Source: Tiliqua scincoides (lineage: Eukaryota > Chordata > Lepidosauria > Squamata > Scincidae). Taken from it: 64,000 nt of DNA. A model generated the notes under the pieces. That model worked only from the letters and a program-made list of their open reading frames with translations. It had not been told where the DNA came from and made no database searches. The translations under genes were made by a program, and so were the position numbers. Shown one piece after another: positions 62,618 to 64,000 of the stretch. Every line of letters begins with the position of its first letter. Position 1 is the stretch's first letter. The stretch spans positions 106,418,807 to 106,482,806 of the forward strand of contig NC_089822.1 of NCBI RefSeq assembly GCF_035046505.1, in the 5' to 3' direction.

Positions 62618-64000
62618 ATGACACTGATGCAAGATTACTCACATATTCAAGACTGTGATAATGAAATTCAAAGAATGCAAAAATAGATTGTTGGGATTGT
62701 CTGAATCACATCTTTAATCACAACCTTCTTTGAAATGTGATGACCTGAATCAAATAAACTCCTGCAAGTAAATCCAACGTATTAAAAGGAGATGAAATAC
62801 AGCATTTTAAATCTGGCACTATAGCCCATAACATAGTAACACTGCTCAGGACACAGTTTGTTACCTTTGGTTCCAACCACCTTATATGTGATTCAACTGG
62901 TCACCTGCACATCAACATCCAAGGTGGGTATGCCGTAGCTCCAAAACTAGAGCTGATATAGTCAAACCAATGCCATTTTGGAATCAGCATCCCAAATATA
63001 TCCAAGAATAGGTCTAACTCCCAAAGCAACAGAAAAAAAAATTCTATTGGTGCGAGTAGGATATATTACACAGCCCAACAAAAATAAAACTTTTTTTTTT
63101 GTTGGGTTATGTCATGTGTAGCAGCGCAAGATGCTGCTCTGGGGAGCACCCAAGGCTTTTGAGGGCCTTCGTGCTTGGTGGGAGACACACAAGACTATAT
63201 CTTGTGGCCTGATGGAGAGTTTTAAAAGCAGAAGCACTCTGAGGGTTTGAAAGTTAGATCTTGAGGCAGCAAAGAGTTAGAGCAATGAATACAACAGACA
63301 AGTATAGTAGCTAGATGCAGAAGGAAGGCTTGATGCAGAAGAAGAAGAAGTTCTGAGATTCTGCCTTTTCTGCCTTTTATTCCTTCTTCAAACATTACAC
63401 AACAGGCTGGGGTTTTCCATTCTCTCATCTTGTTTACAATACTAACCCATGAGTCAATAGTCTGCATAATAGGGACTTTTCTAAGAGGATGTTAAGACTC
63501 ACACTGGCTGTAAGCAGTAGTCCTCAAAAGCTTAACCGCAATACATTCCTAGATATAATTCTTCTTCATAACATTCTGCTGCTCACAGGCACAGAGTTCA
63601 ATGACCCAACATATTTTCAAGGTTGGTTGAGTGTGCTCAACTGCGCAGGCATGCCTGACTGTCCTTGATGCCAAATATGCTAAGACATCTTAAACCTTAG
63701 TGCCTGTGCATGTAAATACTACAGTCATGTATCCTACTAGAACCAAAATAATAGAATATTTTATTAATTGTTTGAGCTATAGTGTTAGCTGGTGTGCTCC
63801 AAGACACATGCCATATGTGCAGGCAAGAGAAATTGTCTACACTTGCATGGACCAAGAACACTGGCTCATGGCACAACTCACTGGCCTGGTATGAAATGAA
63901 GAGAAAAGCAAGGATATGGGTGCAGCAATATATAGCTTTTATAGTGAGGATAAAAGTACAGTAACCCGGAAGGGGAATCAAAAATATAATGCAACACACT

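Larger units (their letters stand above)
61193..64000 (+). other. POPDC2 3' UTR and downstream flank
   Basis: AATAAA at 61526-61531 is the nearest polyadenylation signal, 334 nt after the stop. Beyond it, 62429-62617 is a hAT-like MITE and 63071-63108 a small palindrome (AGCCCAACAAAAA against TTTTTGTTGGGTT). No further exon was recognised; the rest is unclassified. Confidence 0.6.

Noticed and set aside
63107-63571. A stretch beginning TGT and ending ACA, considered as a fossil solo LTR
   Set aside because: Only the end dinucleotides are suggestive. No partner copy, flanking duplication or retroviral coding sequence was found, so no LTR element is claimed.

Overview
The window is nuclear DNA of a vertebrate, almost certainly a squamate reptile. 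It carries three spliced host genes: CFAP91 on the minus strand (16 coding exons, 33818 down to 3355), COX17 on the plus strand (36343-37137 coding, with a likely 3' UTR exon ending near 39260) and POPDC2 on the plus strand (four coding exons, 45085-61192). The order POPDC2-COX17-CFAP91, with COX17 and CFAP91 head to head, is the order I know from human chromosome 3q13.33, so this is a conserved vertebrate block. The repeats (CR1, L2, an R4/Dong-like LINE, hAT MITEs and many short palindromic elements ending in CCCAATCCTAT) are typical of lizards and snakes.

Region by region. 1-3354: repeat-derived sequence beyond the 3' end of CFAP91. 3355-33818: CFAP91, whose joined exons are open for 791 codons with every intron phase agreeing. 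Intron 15 holds a CR1 with a long uninterrupted reverse transcriptase ORF. Intron 4 holds a 4.4 kb LINE with an internal inversion and a perfect 12-bp target-site duplication. 33819-36342: the shared 5' region of CFAP91 and COX17, with an RFX X-box close to the CFAP91 start and an NRF-1-type palindrome close to the COX17 start. 36343-39260: COX17, with a 90-bp minisatellite in intron 1. 39261-45084: intergenic repeats. 45085-61192: POPDC2, with introns full of MITEs, L2 pieces and microsatellites. 61193-64000: POPDC2 3' UTR and flank.

The three genes do not form one pathway. CFAP91 belongs to the radial-spoke base of motile cilia, COX17 is the copper chaperone for cytochrome c oxidase assembly in the mitochondrial intermembrane space, and POPDC2 is a cAMP-binding membrane protein of heart and skeletal muscle. 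I found no prokaryotic genes, CRISPR array or tRNA/rRNA gene, and no viral element I could support. The most notable structures are mobile-element architecture: an inverted (twin-primed) LINE, a hAT element sitting inside a MITE with a perfect 8-bp duplication, MITEs chained through single TTA/TAA trinucleotides, and several long hairpin elements.
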